This document shows positions 60,820 through 64,000 of a stretch of 64,000 nt of DNA, one piece after another; position 1 is the first letter of the stretch; the number at the start of each line of letters is the position of its first letter. The position numbers and the translations under genes were made by a program. The stretch spans positions 6,661,501-6,725,500 of the forward strand of contig NC_135207.1 of assembly GCF_050948175.1 (NCBI RefSeq). Direction: 5' to 3'. Under the pieces are notes generated by a model, which saw nothing but the letters and a program-made list of their open reading frames with translations, was not told the DNA's origin and searched no databases. Origin of the DNA: Xylocopa sonorina (taxonomy: Eukaryota; Arthropoda; Insecta; Hymenoptera; Apidae).

Positions 60820-61893
60820 TCATTTTGGGTACTTGGCAGCCCAGTCCGTTCGACCGTGAATACTTCCGGCACCTTTTGCGTCCAGGATACTTCCGTATGT
60901 ATTTGGTTGATGCGGTCCTTTATTGCTAGTTTCTATAGAATCGAGGAAATATCGACAGAAAATTATATTAATAAACCCGTCAGGGCTTATACTCAAGACT
61001 CTTAAAAAACTTAATATTAATTAATTTCGCGTACTCACTAATGTTTTGCGTACCATAAACGCTTGGATAGGGTAATCTCAATGTTTGATCGTTGATGTAA
61101 CGATTCCGCGGAAGATAATACTGTTTCGCTTGATTCTCAACAGAGTTCCTAGGCACCCAAAAGGAGTCGGTGAATTCTTCGTACTTCTCCATCGGCTGGC
61201 CAACCAGGTTCCGCATTAATCTGTGCCTGTTCGGGTCCGCATCGCCGTTTCTTCGTCAAACGGCCCAAAAAGAAAAAGCAACAAATCATTAAACAAAATC
61301 TCATACTATTTACATATTGAAATTTAACAAATCTTTATTGTATATAAAAACACATTGATTGACAAATAGATTCGCCGAAACTCTTCGAATTCATTTATTG
61401 AACACCTTCAATTTACAATAGAAACGAATAATAGGTAGAATATAGAAAAAAGTCTAGCCTGGAAAATGTTGTGCGTAAAAACAAGGACGTAAAACATTTT
61501 AACGATAAAGATTTTCCCTGAACAGACAGCATAACAACGTGCATACCAATATCAGCGTGCAAAACGTCAGGATTTGCATTAAAAGATCTCGAAGCTTTCG
61601 ATACCTGGACGACAAACACGTGGTTTGCCCCGCTACGTATCGTGCCACGCTGAAGTAGTGCTGTTTCGCTGACGCTTTTCGACCGTTTTTTGCATTTGGT
61701 TGCGCAGGTTGATTCCAATTTATGGCAGACGGCTCGTTCCACGCAGGCAGCACCCAGCTGCTCTGTCTCGGATTGTCTGGCAAATAATTGCCGTTCCAGT
61801 TGGCACGGTTCTCTTTGTACAATCGTTCTGGTGCTAGCTTCGCGTTTTCGGGAACGATCTTGCTTCTGGACAATTCAATGATTAAAGTAGAAC

Positions 61894-61936
<43 letters not shown>

Positions 61937-63790
61937 GGTGCAACGCACCCCAAGAGTTCAGCAAAATCGTCCTCGTCCAACTTTTGTGGATTGTAACTGT
62001 TATGGTTCAACAGAGGTAGCACCAATTGCTGTTGCTGCGGTTGCATCAATTTTTCTTGCACCCTGTGGGCGGAGATAGAATGTTTTCGCTTTAATCTCTC
62101 GTGTGCACGCTCCAATAGAATTATGTAATATAATACACGCTGGGTCAAATTGATCCGTTTTGCAATCTAAGCAATCCTGTTCGAATCAATCTGCGTAAAG
62201 ATGAAGAAGAAAAAAGTCTCTGTAGAAAAGAGCAAAACCATTATTATAACTATACATATATATGCTACAAATTAACTTTACAATTATTCCAAGTCGGAGC
62301 AAAATGATTCAGCGTGCAAACAGATAGTTGTTAATTATCGTTTAAAGGTAATTTAAGAATTAATAAATTACACATCTATTAAATTCACCTAGTATCCAAC
62401 GAAGTTCCAAGGATATCTTGTTGAGGATAGTTGAACGATTTAGGAATAGGAGGTGGAAGATTCACTTTGTTCAGTACGAGATCTCGTTGGGACGTGACAC
62501 CAATTTTTTTGCTATTAACCACACGTGACGCGTTCGCTTGAAAATAGGGATACCTAGAACGAAACGTGGTAATACCACGGACTTTTGTAGCTATTCTTAT
62601 TCGCAACTTCGATCGGAATGATCGAAACTCGTGTAAATTTTCGTGCAAACCTCAAGGACTGTTGGGCCGTTGGTCTTTTTATGGGGTTCCACTGTAGCAT
62701 ATCTTCCATAAGCACCACTGCTTCCTGACTCGCGTTAGGTATTAGAACGCTTAACGACGTGCGCGAGAAATTTGGAAATTTGAAGTTCATGGCAGCGGCC
62801 AGCTGGTAACCTTCCGGCCAATCGTCTTTCTCGGGTGTACCAATTACGGAGCAAATTTTGAAGATCTCATCGATCTCGCTTTTACCAGGAAAAAGCGGTC
62901 GGAAGGTATACAATTCGGCCATTATGCAGCCCACTGCCCAAATGTCGATTGGACTGTTGTAGGTCGTCGAATGGAGTAGCACTTCCGGCGCTCTGTACCT
63001 GAAATGAGCTTTTACTGTGTGTGAACGTAAAAAAAAAAAAAAAACGTAAAAAACGTAAAGTTTGTATTTCCAATGGAACAATTCTGAAGAAATTTCACAA
63101 TGACAATTCACGAAGAAATAAATATATGCATCACCATCTGGTGGAGACGTAGTCCGTGTAAGGCGGCCTTGACCGTATTTCCCTGGCCAAGCCAAAATCA
63201 GCAATCTTCACCAGTTCTGGTCCCATGCATAATAAATTTTCAGGTTTCATGTCACGATGGAAGAAACCGTGTTTATGCATGAACGCTAATCCTTGCAGCA
63301 CCTGGTATACTATATTCCTGATCACTGGCTCGGGGAAAAGTTTATCCCTGTCCATGCACAACATAATCTTACAAACCATACATGTACCATTTCAACAAAT
63401 TTGCTTACCTGTCCTTCATTAATTGATAAAGATTCTCTTTCATATACTCGAAGACAAAGTATAGCACGTCATTTTCACGAATCACCTCCTTTAATTTGAC
63501 CACGTTCGCGTGACTAAGCTTCTTCAGAGACTATAATAATTAATCATAATCATTTTTCAACGAAAATTTTTATTTCTATCTCTATTTATTTATATTTACA
63601 TAAAACTATCTATCGTATCTATCTTTTTCATTACTTTAACTTCGCGCAGGTTCATTGCTTCCTCCCAAGAATAGTACTTCCTCTTCATCCTCTTTATAGC
63701 AACCTTCTCCCCGGTGTCGATACGTTCTCCAAGAACAACGGAACCGAACGTTCCGTCGCCCAACTGATTCAACGTGATGTACCGATTCAT
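60820..63790 (-). CDS. Mak: MAK/CILK1-type ciliary Ser/Thr kinase
   Basis: RCK-family kinase that controls cilium length and intraflagellar transport turnaround. Nine exons: 63790-63635, 63530-63409, 63347-63135, 62998-62651, 62553-62389, 62062-61949, 61865-61605, 61250-61039, 60932-60820, giving 567 residues. Catalytic elements are complete: GDGTFG loop, Lys33 in VAIKRM, Glu50 in MNLREVK, FHRDMKPENLL, IADFGLARE, the TDY activation motif (PPYTDYVSTRW) and YRAPEVLL. The kinase ends at KRPTAQQSLR. A Pro/Gln/Asn-rich tail follows (PPPIPKSFNYPQQD, QPQQQQLVLPLL) and ends with GRTDWAAKYPK, the conserved C-terminal motif of MAK and CILK1. The last exon was found by that motif and fits in phase. Vertebrates split MAK and CILK1; insects usually have one gene. 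Confidence 0.94.
61897..61933. repeat. (GA)n microsatellite in a MAK-like intron
   Basis: About 18 GA units in the 83-base intron between exons 6 and 7. On the coding strand it forms a (CT)n pyrimidine tract just downstream of the donor. Confidence 0.9.
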
Positions 63791-64000
63791 TTTTACAATA
63801 TTTTTATTCAGCTTCTAGACTGACCGTCCGCATCAGAATACTTTGAGTGAATCATATTATTCTGATCTCTGAAAGAAAATTTACCCCTTCTGTAACCAAT
63901 ATGTTTCATTGCTATGTTTGCGCGATTGATTTTTATCGACGATACACGATCGAGTAAGATAGAATTATAACAACGGAGTAAATTAAAAGAATAAAACATT
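63791..64000 (-). other. 5' flank/5'UTR of the MAK-like kinase
   Basis: An open frame covers much of it on the minus strand but is not in continuity with the kinase start and has no motif. It is probably leader sequence. Confidence 0.4.

Noticed and set aside
61499..61948. Minus-strand frame beginning with a Ser/Leu repeat
   Set aside because: The first third is the intronic (CT)n repeat read through; only the part from 61865 downward is the real kinase exon.

Overview
The window is a gene-dense stretch of an insect nuclear genome, most likely a hymenopteran and probably a bee. Genes have many short introns (mostly 60-130 bases) with GT..AG ends, coding exons are moderately GC-rich inside AT-rich spacers full of microsatellites, and the best-recognised products are insect or general animal proteins. 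Nothing looks bacterial or plasmid-like, and I saw no transposon, virus-like gene, tRNA or rRNA. The species cannot be named from the sequence. Exon models were built by eye from reading frames, splice sites and family knowledge. The phases of every model close to an intact frame, but single-base errors at junctions are possible.

Layout, left to right: the 5' part (25 exons) of an axonemal dynein heavy chain, DNAH10 type (minus, cut by the left edge); a cuticular CPAP1-type chitin-binding protein with a long low-complexity tail (minus); a catalytically dead MINDY-4B-like deubiquitinase (plus); a single-pass cadherin of about 850 residues (plus), followed by a 128-base tandem array; a secreted C-type lectin (plus); nicotinamidase with an EF-hand front end (minus); the HD-domain phosphohydrolase HDDC2 (minus); V-ATPase catalytic subunit A (plus); the bHLH-zipper factor USF (minus); UBFD1 (plus); a membrane-anchored JmjC/cupin oxygenase (plus); WBP2 (minus); an ENT4-type equilibrative nucleoside/monoamine transporter (plus); and a MAK/CILK1-type ciliary kinase (minus, complete).

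Three neighbouring pairs are head to head over short spacers (HDDC2/V-ATPase A, USF/UBFD1, WBP2/ENT4) and may share promoters. No pathway unites the cluster. DNAH10 and the MAK-like kinase are both cilium/flagellum genes, and nicotinamidase and HDDC2 are both small metabolite enzymes, but this looks like ordinary linkage.

The observations most worth following are a WBP2 gene with two alternative C-termini (one vertebrate-like, one a novel Pro/Tyr/Gln-rich tail), a MINDY-4B protein that has lost both the catalytic Cys and the oxyanion Gln while keeping the fold and the His, two possible first exons for that gene, a uORF whose stop overlaps the cadherin start (ATGA), the 128-base array, and several unassigned exon-like islands on the minus strand.
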